The notes under the pieces were generated by a model. It saw only the letters and a program-made list of their open reading frames with translations, did not search any database and was not told where the DNA came from. A DNA stretch of 64,000 bases, taken from contig NZ_CP121197.1 of the NCBI RefSeq assembly GCF_029625215.1, forward strand, positions 3,348,001 through 3,412,000, in the 5' to 3' direction. Positions within the stretch are counted from its first letter, which is position 1; each line of letters starts with the position of its first letter. This stretch comes from Aurantibacillus circumpalustris. Lineage in GTDB: Bacteria > Bacteroidota > Bacteroidia > B-17B0 > Aurantibacillaceae. Positions 54,993 through 63,784 of this stretch are shown here, in pieces. Both the position numbers and the translations under genes were made by a program.

Positions 54993-57900
54993 CTACCTAA
55001 ACAAACTTACGCTTCCTTTTTTATCGTATTCAGAGCCATCTCTGCCAGTAGCTTTTAGGATGTAAAAGTAAACTCCTTCGGCAGCATCTTTCCCAGATTG
55101 GTATTTTCCATTCCACTCAATGTTACCTGTTTCGCTGTCTGAATTAAAAATAATATGTCCCCATCTATCATAGATTAGCATTGAAATTTTACTCAAATTA
55201 GAAGACTTGAGAAAAAACAGATCATTAACGTTGTCACCGTTCGGAGTAAACACATTCGGTATTTCTAGCGAGGATGGAATATCAACATAAATACGGGCAG
55301 AAGCAGTATCCATACATGAACCTTTAGTTACATACATTGTAACAAGGTAAGAACCAGGCGAATTATAAATTGTTGTGGGAGAAAGGTTTGATACGTCTGT
55401 TACGCTACTGGTACCATTGGCAAAATTCCAATGTGCATTTATGTTTGAAGGTCCTGAATTTGAAACCGAATTATTATAAAATTTCACTTCGAGAGGTGCA
55501 AAACCCTTGGCTGGTAATACTTCAAGCCTGGCATCCAATGTTCCATTGATTACACTAACCTGTGCACTTGAAGCGCAACCGTTTTTAGGATTGTAACTTA
55601 GCACTTTGTATTGTCCTACCATATTTGTTGAAATATAACCGCCAGAATATGTCTGGGTAGCAGCTCCCGGAGGTGTACTCCAAGTATAAACGAAAGCTGT
55701 AGGATTGTCATCTATAAAAGGTCTTATGCTAACGGTGTCTTTACCGCATTCTAAAGCAAATGGAGCACGAACTATTGGTTTATTTAAGCTCGGATAGATT
55801 CTGTTATCATAAATAGTTGTGGTAGTTTTAGTGATACAACCGTTATTAAGGTCTTTTGCCGTTAGAGTATAAATTCCAGTAGTAGCACCAACATAAGTAG
55901 TTTGTACTTGCCCTTGTGTTTGAGGAGAAGGGCCATCCCATAAAAAGCCTATTACTGGCAGTTGATATGGAAAGCCAATTAACGGTGGTATGGTTGTTGA
56001 ACTTTGATTGGTTAACACTATAGTATGCGTTAAACAAGTCAAAGAACTTGAACCTCCCGAAATAACTGCTCGTGGTGGAAATAAATTTTGATAAATTGGT
56101 ATTACTGAATTACTCTTACAGGTACTGCTATTATTAGTTATTATCAAAGTGTAAGTTTGAACCAAAGTATTAGTCGGTGAAAGAGGTAACGAATTTGAAG
56201 TGATAGTATCTCCCTGCAGCGATCCAGGTGTACCTGAAAAATTCCATAAATAACTCACGTTGTTCGTAAGACTTTGTCCTTTCAAAGTAATTTTTGAAAC
56301 GTAACAATCTAATATCTGACGAGGAACAATGGCGCTTATATCTGGAGCAAACGTATTTGACAATATTGAAATTGGCGTTCTAGTCTCACAAAAAGAAACA
56401 TTGTCCTTTGTAATAACCGTCCATGTTCCCGGAACTGTTACAGTGTAAACGCTTATTCCACTTAAAATACCGCTTGGTGTAGCAGTAGAGGTTGGCGGAC
56501 CTATAATTGAATAAGAAACAGCGCCTCCGGCCGGAAGCGTAGTAGCCCCACCATCGATACTCACAATTGCTAGACTTTTAGAATTACACCCAAGTGTAAA
56601 ATTCTGCGGACTTGTGACGGTATAGGTTGGGAAACCCATAGTAGATGAAACTGTAAAGTTATTGCAAGAACTACACCCGTTTACATCGTTCACAACGCAG
56701 TGAGTAAAGGTTCCTATACCCCCAGGAGTATAGGCGATAGTATGTGATTGAGCTGTAAATGTACCTCCTTGTGGCGATAATATTTGATGGCTAACGTTTA
56801 TTGAAGGTGTTGCAGTTGATGTAACTGTTGCAATGGAACCTACATTGCAATTGATGGTTTGAAAAGTAGGTGACAGTACCGATGTTGGAGTGGTTACATT
56901 TATTCCGACTGTAAGTGTTTTTATAGAGGTACAACCAGAGACTGGATTCACAGCATTGATTGTCCAATTTCCTGTTGCTGTGCTTGTAAACTCAGCAAGA
57001 GTACCAGTTAATGGGGCAATAAGACCATTACTCCACGTATAATTATTTGTTGCTACAAGCGACGTAACCGTAATTGTTGGTTGATAACAAGTAATTACAT
57101 GATTTAAGTTTATTGGACTAAGCGCTATAATTGCTGGATCTGGAACAGGATCTAAGGCAAAAGATGCTGTAGTCGAGCAGCCACCTGCGGCTGTAATTGT
57201 TGCGGTGTATGGCCCTGCTGGTGTTGGGCCAGATAATGATGTTTGGGTAGGTGTTTGTATCCCATTTGGTAAGGATGCCCAAGTGACGGTATACCCAGGA
57301 GCAGGGATGGCAGGATAAAACGTTAAACCAAGACTAAACGTATTTACGGTGCTAGTACATGTAGTATTGGTAACTGTTGGCGCTACGGAAGGCTGAGGAT
57401 AAACAGAAACAGTAGACACCGCAGTTTGTGTTATGGGAATATTAAGATTATTAAGGCCTGTTATGTAAACCGTATAATCGGTTGTAACCGATGGGGTAAC
57501 CACGAAACTCCCTGTATTATTGGTTAAATTGCTGGGATTAATAGAATACGTTGGGTTTGTTAAACTACCTGAATTAGTAGCTACAACCGTGGCATTAATT
57601 CCTGCACAAATTTTAGAGTTACTCGAAAGCAAAGAACAATTAGTTGAACCAGTTCCAGCGTACTGAGTAAAAATAATATTTTGTTGCACGTTCGCGTAAT
57701 TGGTTATTAATACCATGTAATATTCACCAGTTATTCCGTTAGGTATATTTAATGTTTCTGTAAAACTACCAGAATAACTACAATCAACTGTGTTACCGGA
57801 TGTTAAGCTATTACAAATGCCAGCTAAACTACTAAATGGTCCCCAACAAATAAAATCCACATCCTGTCCAGGACCAATAGGAGAGGCAATTTGTCCTTGA

Positions 57901-58136
57901 ATCAAAATATCAAGATTACCAGAAGTACTGATTTGCAAATAATACCAAGCTGGATTTGGCGTACTTCCTAAGCAACCATAATTAGGCCCAACCTGGGCAG
58001 CTGTTATACTCGTTGTAGCAGGAAATGTAACTCCTGAAACGCCGCTAGCGCAAAAAGGTAATGCATTTTCACAACTTGTCTGTGCACTTAATACGTAAGT
58101 TGTTAAAATCAACACTAATGTTATTATTCTTTTCAT
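54993..58136 (-). CDS. T9SS-secreted Ig-like surface protein, paralogue A
   Basis: This 1047-residue protein has a signal peptide (MKRIITLVLILTTYVLSAQ). The N-terminal ~150-residue domain has the C-x-NALPFC opening common in Bacteroidota surface proteins. About nine Cys-paired Ig-like modules follow, then a type-B T9SS/gliding C-terminal domain (EIPNVFTPNGDNVNDLFFL, IYDRWG, IEWNGKYQSG, EGVYFYILKA). Its central portion (about residues 415-780) is nearly identical to that of the next gene upstream (58197). A PKD-like unit (FAPLEVKFYNNSVS) precedes the sorting domain. Probable outer-surface adhesin; no enzyme motif. Separated from the next gene by 60 bp; ends at the terminator at 54906-54932. 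Confidence 0.93.
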   Translation of the reverse strand: MKRIITLVLILTTYVLSAQTSCENALPFCASGVSGVTFPATTSITAAQVGPNYGCLGSTPNPAWYYLQISTSGNLDILIQGQIASPIGPGQDVDFICWGPFSSLAGICNSLTSGNTVDCSYSGSFTETLNIPNGITGEYYMVLITNYANVQQNIIFTQYAGTGSTNCSLLSSNSKICAGINATVVATNSGSLTNPTYSINPSNLTNNTGSFVVTPSVTTDYTVYITGLNNLNIPITQTAVSTVSVYPQPSVAPTVTNTTCTSTVNTFSLGLTFYPAIPAPGYTVTWASLPNGIQTPTQTSLSGPTPAGPYTATITAAGGCSTTASFALDPVPDPAIIALSPINLNHVITCYQPTITVTSLVATNNYTWSNGLIAPLTGTLAEFTSTATGNWTINAVNPVSGCTSIKTLTVGINVTTPTSVLSPTFQTINCNVGSIATVTSTATPSINVSHQILSPQGGTFTAQSHTIAYTPGGIGTFTHCVVNDVNGCSSCNNFTVSSTMGFPTYTVTSPQNFTLGCNSKSLAIVSIDGGATTLPAGGAVSYSIIGPPTSTATPSGILSGISVYTVTVPGTWTVITKDNVSFCETRTPISILSNTFAPDISAIVPRQILDCYVSKITLKGQSLTNNVSYLWNFSGTPGSLQGDTITSNSLPLSPTNTLVQTYTLIITNNSSTCKSNSVIPIYQNLFPPRAVISGGSSSLTCLTHTIVLTNQSSTTIPPLIGFPYQLPVIGFLWDGPSPQTQGQVQTTYVGATTGIYTLTAKDLNNGCITKTTTTIYDNRIYPSLNKPIVRAPFALECGKDTVSIRPFIDDNPTAFVYTWSTPPGAATQTYSGGYISTNMVGQYKVLSYNPKNGCASSAQVSVINGTLDARLEVLPAKGFAPLEVKFYNNSVSNSGPSNINAHWNFANGTSSVTDVSNLSPTTIYNSPGSYLVTMYVTKGSCMDTASARIYVDIPSSLEIPNVFTPNGDNVNDLFFLKSSNLSKISMLIYDRWGHIIFNSDSETGNIEWNGKYQSGKDAAEGVYFYILKATGRDGSEYDKKGSVSLFR
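55805..56890 (-). repeat. Central block shared with gene 58197 (copy 1)
   Basis: About 1.09 kb whose protein is almost unchanged in the second paralogue at 59011-60097, with DNA differences mostly at third codon positions. Shared stretches include ILSPQGGTF, TVITKDNVSFCETRTPIS and SNSVIPIYQNLFPP. Confidence 0.8.
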
Positions 58137-58196
58137 ATTATCAGGTTCTGGTTTATTGAAGGTACGAAACTTTTTAGTTCTTTTTCGATGATACTT

Positions 58197-61100
58197 TTAT
58201 CTAAATAAACTTAAGGTTCCCTTTTTGTTATATTCGTTTCCGTCTTTACCTTTTGCGGTAATAATATACAAATAGGTTCCATCAGCTGCCTCTTTCCCTG
58301 CTTTTGTTTTTCCATCCCAGGCTATATTACCAGTCGTGCTCAATAAATCATAAACTATATTGCCCCAGCGATCATAAATAATGATTGAAATTTCTGAAAG
58401 ATTTGTAGCCTTTACAAAAAACAAATCGTTTACATTGTCTCCATTAGGTGTAAACACATTCGGAATTTCTAATACAGACGGTATATCAACCACAATTGTT
58501 TTTGACATCGAGTCAACACATGTACCCTTTGTTGCAAACATCATTACTTTATATATACCGGGTAAAGAATAGGTTGTTGATGGAGAAAGATCTGAAGGAT
58601 TTGTTACACTTTGAGTATTATTGGCGAAATTCCAATATGCGTTTACATTTGCTGGCCCTAAACTAGACCTCGAATTGTTGTAAAAAGTTACTGCTAAAGG
58701 GGCAAAACCTTTAGAAGGCAAAACCTCAAAGTCAGCATTTAAAGTGCCATTAACAACACTTAAATCACCAACTGAGGCGCAACCGTTAAGGGTATTCGTA
58801 ATTGTTACTCTGTAATCTCCAATTTTAGTAACTTTTAAAGTAGCTGTATACGGAGGTGAAGAAATGGTAGTTCCAAAAGGAGCTAACCAGTTGTAAGTAT
58901 ATCCATTAGTAGAGCCTTCTAAAATAGGGCTAATGCTTACAAAGTCCGCACCGCAGTCTAGTGTATCTGGTGGCGGTGGTATTGGTTTATTTACACTTGG
59001 GTATTTTCTGTAGTCAAAAATAGTTGTTGTAGTTTTTGTGATACAACCGTTATTAAGATCTCTTGCCGTTAAAGTATAAATTCCTGTTGTCGCCGCTATG
59101 TAGGTACTTTGCAATTGGCCTTGCACTTGGGGAGATGGCCCATCCCATAAATAAGCGGTAACTGGAAGATTATATTGGAAACCACTTAATGGCGGTATAG
59201 TTGTTGAACTTTGATTAGTTAAAACTATGGTGTAGATTGAACAAGTTAACGAGCCTGTTCCCGCAGAAATTACAGCTTTTGGTGGAAATAAATTCTGATA
59301 AATTGGTATTACTGAATTACTCTTACAGGTACTATTATTATTGGTTACTACTAAAGTATAATTCTGAACCAAAGTATTCGTAGGTGAAAGAGATAACGAA
59401 TTTGCAGTAATTGTATCACCTTGAAGTGATCCTGGATTACCAGAAAAATTCCATAAATAACTCACATTATTTGTAAGACTTTGTCCCCTTAATGTAATTT
59501 TTGAAACGTAACAATCCAGTATCTGACGAGGCACTATGGCACTTACATCAGGGGTAAACGTATTTGATAATATCGAAATCGGTGTTCTGGTTTCACAAAA
59601 AGAAACATTGTCCTTGGTAATCACTGTCCATGTTCCTGGAACGGTAACCGTATACACACTAATTCCACTTAAAATACCGCTGGGTGTGGCTGTAGATGTT
59701 GGAGGTCCTATAATAGAATAAGACACCGCACCTCCGGGAGGAAGGGTAGTAGCACCGCCATCAATATTTACAATCGCAAAACTTTTAGAATTACATCCAA
59801 GTGTAAAATTCTGAGGACTAGTAACTGTATATGTTGGAAAACCTGAACTGGATGATACAGTAAATGTACTGCAGGAACTGCAACCATTTGCGTCATTCAC
59901 AACGCAGTGAGTAAACGTTCCTATACCCCCAGGGTTATAGGCTATTGTATGCGATTGTACAGAAAAAGTGCCACCTTGGGGTGATAATATTTGATGAGTG
60001 ACATTTATTGAAGGTGTCGCAGCAGATGTAACGGTAGAAATAGAACCTATGTTGCAATTAATGGTTTGAAAAGTAGGAGACAGCACGGATGCTGGCATGG
60101 TAGTGTTTTGCAAAATTGCAAACGTTTGACTTGCAACACAACCAGAAACGGGATTTTGTGCAATGAGTAGCCAGTTACCAGCTAAGGTAGAGGTAAATAC
60201 TCCAACTGGCCCATTAAAATTAGCGACGTTACTGCTCCATGTATAGTTGTATGCAGCGTTTACCGGAGTCAGTGTTACGTCTGAACGACAAGTAATCACA
60301 TGCGAATTACCAGGTGGGTTAAGCACAATTATAGCTGGATCGGGCAAAGGATTTACACTAAAACTAGTTGTGGTTGAACAACCACTGGCGGTTGTTAGTG
60401 TAGCGGTGTATAATCCAGGACTAATTCCACCAGTAAAAGTAGTTTGAGTTGAAGATCCTACTCCATTAGGAATTGGGGACCAACTCACCGAATAACTTGG
60501 ACTAGATCCGACAGGATTAAAAAATAAATTTAAATTAACTGCATTAACTGTGTTTGTGCAAGTTGTATTGGTTACTGTTGGAGCTACAGTCGGCTGAGGA
60601 TTCACAGTAACGGTTGAAACAGACGTGATGGTTTGAACAGCATTTACTGAATTAAGGCCTGTTATAAAGGTAGTGTATGAAGTTGTAACCGAAGGTGTAA
60701 CAACAAAACTTCCAGTAGTGTTAGTTGTGCCACCTGGTTGAATTGAAAAAACAGGATTAGCTAATGCAGCAAAATTAACAGGAAAGATAGTTGCGCTTGA
60801 CCCATGACACATTGCATAGTTAGGGTTACAATTTGGATTACATGATAAACTTGCAGTACCTAGACTCAGAAAACTAACTAGAGTATTAACACCTGAAAAA
60901 TTTGAAATACAAATTACAAATTGTTGACATGCGTTAACTGATAACGGATCACCAAAATTAGAGGTATTCCCTCCAACACTAGTAATATTACCAGCTGAAG
61001 CAATACCAGTTCCTCCGGCACTACTTCCATTCCAATTGCAGCGAATTGGCGGGAGTGTATTATTGAAAATACCTGCACAGGCCGTAGGGGAATAAGGCCA

Positions 61101-61439
61101 CATAGACCAGTCATAAAACCCTGCCTGAGGATTTGCACTATTTCCAGCCCCGAAAACAAACTCGAGCATACCCGCATTGCCAATAGTAAGTAATAACCAT
61201 TGCGGATTTAACTCCCCTTGGTTCAAACAGCCAGAATTTGGAGGAAATGGGTTAGTAGTAGGGTTTGAAACCGTGCTAGTGTTGGAAAAATCTACAACGC
61301 TTCCAGGACCACTATTAGTAAAAAAGGTGAAACTTGGAGTACTGCATAAAGGAATGGCGTTGATACAATTGTCGTTTATTTGGGAAAATCCATTAAACAG
61401 GCTAAGAGAAAAAAACAGAAAGAAGATACACTTTTTCAT
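58197..61439 (-). CDS. T9SS-secreted Ig-like surface protein, paralogue B
   Basis: This 1080-residue protein has a signal peptide (MKKCIFFLFFSLSLFNGFSQ), a distinct N-terminal domain (INDNCINAIPLCSTPS, then Asn/Gly-rich) and the same Ig-repeat core as paralogue A. The type-B C-terminal domain is also shared (VFTPNGDNVNDLFFVKATN, IYDRWGNIVYD, WDGKTKAGK). N-terminal domains of A and B differ strongly, while core and tail are close. That pattern fits tandem duplication with a swapped or diverged binding head. The start at 61439 is 10 bp downstream of a small secreted-protein gene, indicating one transcript through both paralogues. Confidence 0.93.
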   Translation of the reverse strand: MKKCIFFLFFSLSLFNGFSQINDNCINAIPLCSTPSFTFFTNSGPGSVVDFSNTSTVSNPTTNPFPPNSGCLNQGELNPQWLLLTIGNAGMLEFVFGAGNSANPQAGFYDWSMWPYSPTACAGIFNNTLPPIRCNWNGSSAGGTGIASAGNITSVGGNTSNFGDPLSVNACQQFVICISNFSGVNTLVSFLSLGTASLSCNPNCNPNYAMCHGSSATIFPVNFAALANPVFSIQPGGTTNTTGSFVVTPSVTTSYTTFITGLNSVNAVQTITSVSTVTVNPQPTVAPTVTNTTCTNTVNAVNLNLFFNPVGSSPSYSVSWSPIPNGVGSSTQTTFTGGISPGLYTATLTTASGCSTTTSFSVNPLPDPAIIVLNPPGNSHVITCRSDVTLTPVNAAYNYTWSSNVANFNGPVGVFTSTLAGNWLLIAQNPVSGCVASQTFAILQNTTMPASVLSPTFQTINCNIGSISTVTSAATPSINVTHQILSPQGGTFSVQSHTIAYNPGGIGTFTHCVVNDANGCSSCSTFTVSSSSGFPTYTVTSPQNFTLGCNSKSFAIVNIDGGATTLPPGGAVSYSIIGPPTSTATPSGILSGISVYTVTVPGTWTVITKDNVSFCETRTPISILSNTFTPDVSAIVPRQILDCYVSKITLRGQSLTNNVSYLWNFSGNPGSLQGDTITANSLSLSPTNTLVQNYTLVVTNNNSTCKSNSVIPIYQNLFPPKAVISAGTGSLTCSIYTIVLTNQSSTTIPPLSGFQYNLPVTAYLWDGPSPQVQGQLQSTYIAATTGIYTLTARDLNNGCITKTTTTIFDYRKYPSVNKPIPPPPDTLDCGADFVSISPILEGSTNGYTYNWLAPFGTTISSPPYTATLKVTKIGDYRVTITNTLNGCASVGDLSVVNGTLNADFEVLPSKGFAPLAVTFYNNSRSSLGPANVNAYWNFANNTQSVTNPSDLSPSTTYSLPGIYKVMMFATKGTCVDSMSKTIVVDIPSVLEIPNVFTPNGDNVNDLFFVKATNLSEISIIIYDRWGNIVYDLLSTTGNIAWDGKTKAGKEAADGTYLYIITAKGKDGNEYNKKGTLSLFR
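59011..60097 (-). repeat. Central block shared with gene 54993 (copy 2)
   Basis: Second copy of the 1.09-kb block at 55805-56890, about 3.2 kb away in the same orientation. Read by eye the DNA is roughly 80-85% alike while the protein differs at few positions. I have not counted exactly. Confidence 0.8.
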
Positions 61440-61449
61440 TGGGTTTATT

Positions 61450-61917
61450 TTAACGAGTAATTAAATGATGAATAGAACCTAAAACATTTTGAGAACTGAG
61501 GTTTTGATAAACCCCACCACCATTAGAATCAAAAACAGCATTCGTGATACTTGTATCTAAATCCTCAAAATCGCTCAGTTTAAAAGGAATTGTCTTAGTT
61601 ATTCCATCTTTTGCATAAGTTACAAGCGCAGGACTCGATAAATTATTTTTGTTGATTGAAACTACAATCAAGCCATTTCTTCCACCTTTCAAAAAAGAGG
61701 ACTCGTATACCGAATATGCTTTTTCGAACTGCTTATTTGTCTCACGACTTTCTAAGTTGTCAAGGCTCCAAATGTTAAAAGCAATGAGTTTGTTTTCTGT
61801 GCTTATTTCTGAATGAGTTTCGTTAATTAATTTTTTAATGTTTTGATAAAGATTGTTTTGAGCACTTGCAGAAAAGGTTGCAACAGCAAATGATACGGTG
61901 ATAAAAAAAATTTTCAT
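61450..61917 (-). CDS. Small secreted protein upstream of the paralogue pair
   Basis: This 155-residue protein starts from ATG at 61917 (MKIFFITVSFAVATFSASAQ signal); the frame runs on to 61995 but the extension precedes the signal peptide and is rejected. The mature part opens with a helix (YQNIKKLINETHSEISTEN), then a strand LIVVSINKN and a Gly-rich segment. A weak resemblance to TPM/thioredoxin-like folds is not enough for a call. It is 10 bp upstream of paralogue B, so it is probably expressed with the surface proteins and could be an accessory or chaperone; this is inference. Confidence 0.72.
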   Translation of the reverse strand: MKIFFITVSFAVATFSASAQNNLYQNIKKLINETHSEISTENKLIAFNIWSLDNLESRETNKQFEKAYSVYESSFLKGGRNGLIVVSINKNNLSSPALVTYAKDGITKTIPFKLSDFEDLDTSITNAVFDSNGGGVYQNLSSQNVLGSIHHLITR

Positions 61918-62061
61918 ATTGAAATAAGTATTAAAGTTCTGAATAGTCCTGCCAATGTAATGAACTATTTCACTTTGATCAAGGACATACGTCAATTTTC
62001 GACAAATATTCTATTTAAAATATTTAGAATTTGTAATTATCTAATACAAATTCCGAGCCAA

Positions 62062-62490
62062 TTATTGCGCTGTAAAAAGTGAGTATTGTAATATATTACT
62101 CTTAAAAATGAGCTGATTAAAAAAATTTAATTCATTTTGTTTCAAAATAACGGCAATTTCATTTGTATGCATCGTCACTGCAACATTTGTAAAATCTGAC
62201 TCGTTAATCCTATATGCGTGAGCTAGATTTAAAAAGTAGGCGTTGGCGGTATTTACAGAAGCTGAAAGGTTCTCGATATCTTTCGACATGAGTATGAAAT
62301 TATTCACTTCTTCGTGAACAGTTTTGGTATTTACTCTCAAAGAGTCATTATTTACCTTTAATGTGTCAAGAATCTCTCTTCGTTTACTAATTTCTTTTTC
62401 AAAATAAGCATTCATATCGCGTGTAAGATCTTCATTTCTGCAAAAAGAAAATATTAACACTAAAAATAGACTTATCTGAATCAGTTTCAT
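62062..62490 (-). CDS. Small lipoprotein of unknown function
   Basis: This 142-residue protein has MKLIQISLFLVLIFSFC (lipobox-like FSFC) and then a long, largely helical body (EKEISKRREILDTLKVNND, VHEEVNNFILMSKDIENL) suggesting a coiled coil. The listed first codon would be a TTG two codons upstream; the ATG at 62490 is better. The gene lies 16 bp after the GNAT gene, so it is probably co-transcribed. No recognised family. Confidence 0.72.
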   Translation of the reverse strand: MKLIQISLFLVLIFSFCRNEDLTRDMNAYFEKEISKRREILDTLKVNNDSLRVNTKTVHEEVNNFILMSKDIENLSASVNTANAYFLNLAHAYRINESDFTNVAVTMHTNEIAVILKQNELNFFNQLIFKSNILQYSLFTAQ

Positions 62491-62506
62491 ACACAAATAT
62501 AGAATA

Positions 62507-63064
62507 TTAAAATTTAGAGGAATGTAAACGAGTATGAATGGTATTGTATTCTAACTCATCTTTATTCTCGTAATCATTTTCAAATTCTAAATTTCTAAAA
62601 AACTTATTCTTTTGCAGTAATTTTAAAGAAGCAGTGTTATCCTTGTTCGTATAAGCATCAATGCGCTTAAGTTTCATTTCTTCAAAACCATAATTGACTA
62701 CTTTCATCAAAGCTTCATTCATTAGCCCTTTTCCGAAATAATTAAAATGAAGGCTATACCCTACTTCGGCTTTATCTAACACTCTTTCAATATTCCACAG
62801 ACAAATCGTCCCAATTGATTTTGTTTCTCCTTTTAAACAAATTACCCAAGTAATGCTTTCGTTGTTTTTCTCGTTATTCAGCACTTTAAGAATCCATTCT
62901 TTGGCTTCTTCAATATTCTTGGCTGACTCACGTTTAATGAATTTATTAATGGTTGGATCAGAGCGTTGCACAAATACTTCAGGAGCATCTTCAATTTCCA
63001 ACTTTCTTAAAATTAAACGATCAGTTGTTAAGTGTGGAAAGGGCTCAAAATTGGGATATAACAT
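62507..63064 (-). CDS. GNAT-family (RimJ/RimL-like) acetyltransferase
   Basis: This 185-residue protein has the opening LTTDRLILRKLEIEDA typical of RimJ/RimL-type GNATs, the strand/pyrophosphate-loop region VGYSLHFNYFGKGLMNEAL (beta4-loop acyl-CoA motif with GKG) and KLLQKNKFFRNLEF at the end. It transfers acetyl from acetyl-CoA to an amino group of a protein or small molecule; the substrate is unknown. A TAnnTTTG box lies 30 bp upstream. Downstream lipoprotein gene begins 16 bp after its stop. Confidence 0.92.
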   Translation of the reverse strand: MLYPNFEPFPHLTTDRLILRKLEIEDAPEVFVQRSDPTINKFIKRESAKNIEEAKEWILKVLNNEKNNESITWVICLKGETKSIGTICLWNIERVLDKAEVGYSLHFNYFGKGLMNEALMKVVNYGFEEMKLKRIDAYTNKDNTASLKLLQKNKFFRNLEFENDYENKDELEYNTIHTRLHSSKF

Positions 63065-63093
63065 AATTGTAATTAAAGACTTCTTAGTGTAGT

Positions 63094-63101
63094 CAAAATT
63101 A
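63094..63101 (-). promoter_or_regulatory. -7 box for the GNAT gene
   Basis: The minus strand reads TAATTTTG, an exact TAnnTTTG match, 30 bp before the ATG at 63064. No -33 TTTG at standard spacing. Confidence 0.5.
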
Positions 63102-63119
63102 CAAATAATAGATTCATAA

Positions 63120-63183
63120 ATAAGACACGAATTATTTTAACAATAAAATAAATCATCATGGCTAATACAAATTCGCGTCTTAT
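63120..63183. repeat. Long inverted repeat in an intergenic region
   Basis: ATAAGACACGAATT at 63120-63133 and AATTCGCGTCTTAT at 63170-63183 are complementary except one G-T-type change. Inside is a second dyad ATTTTA-ACAA-TAAAAT. It lies between the DinB stop and the GNAT promoter. It could be a composite terminator, or a small inverted-repeat element. Confidence 0.65.
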
Positions 63184-63195
63184 ATAAATATTTAG

Positions 63196-63696
63196 TTAAA
63201 AAAGAGGTGCTTCGTCAGCACTAGGACCGTAAGTTCCTGGTATTGGAATATCTAATAACCTTAGAAAAACTCCTAATTGGGCACGATGATGAATGGTTTG
63301 CGAAAATGCATGGCGCACGGTTTCTCCTTTTGTAAAGGTCATCAAAATTTGTTCTCCGTTTCGCATAATCCAACTTGGTAAAAGATCTTCATCTTTTGCT
63401 TTTAAAAGTTGAGTTCTGCCTTCTTCGTAGTTCTTTTCAAAATAGGCTAATAACTCAGCCGTGTTGTTTATTGGATAAGGCTTGTATGGTTCCGCAGCAA
63501 AATCGAGACCGTCTGTAGTAATTGCCAAAGTAACCCAAGATGGTAGCTCTGCAAGATGTGTAGCTAAAGCTTTTACAGACATGCTTTTTGGATGTGGTTT
63601 CCAATCGTATTTATCCTCAGGCACGCGGGTTAGCATTTTACGAGTAACAATCGCCTCGTCTTCCATTTCTTTTAAAAGAATTTTAATTAGTGTCAT
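63196..63696 (-). CDS. DinB-superfamily protein
   Basis: This 166-residue four-helix-bundle protein has His residues at metal-site positions in ALATHLAELPSW and HAFSQTIHHRAQLGVFLRL, and VTRKMLTRVPEDKYDWKPHPKS at the start, the DinB/YfiT pattern. Many DinB-fold proteins are thiol-dependent S-transferases or bind nickel or zinc; the actual substrate is unknown. The -7 box at 63716-63723 lies close to the ATG. A WYL regulator lies 89 bp upstream in the same orientation, a common neighbour for stress genes. Confidence 0.88.
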   Translation of the reverse strand: MTLIKILLKEMEDEAIVTRKMLTRVPEDKYDWKPHPKSMSVKALATHLAELPSWVTLAITTDGLDFAAEPYKPYPINNTAELLAYFEKNYEEGRTQLLKAKDEDLLPSWIMRNGEQILMTFTKGETVRHAFSQTIHHRAQLGVFLRLLDIPIPGTYGPSADEAPLF

Positions 63697-63715
63697 ATTT
63701 TTTAGTTTTATGATA

Positions 63716-63723
63716 CAAAACTA
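63716..63723 (-). promoter_or_regulatory. -7 box for the DinB gene
   Basis: The minus strand reads TAGTTTTG, an exact TAnnTTTG match, 20 bp before the ATG at 63696. A CAA on the plus strand (TTG on minus) lies 14 nt further upstream. Confidence 0.5.
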
Positions 63724-63784
63724 AAGTGGGAGAGTGACAACCCTATGGCAGTGTTATATGAAAATAAATTAATTAGGAGAAATT

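Noticed and set aside
61918-61995. N-terminal extension of the small secreted protein
   Set aside because: It would place 26 residues before a normal signal peptide; the ATG at 61917 is the true start.
62494-62501. Exact TAnnTTTG box (TATATTTG on minus) just before the lipoprotein gene
   Set aside because: The +1 would fall at or after the ATG at 62490, implying a leaderless start. The gene is only 16 bp from the GNAT gene, so operon transcription is simpler.
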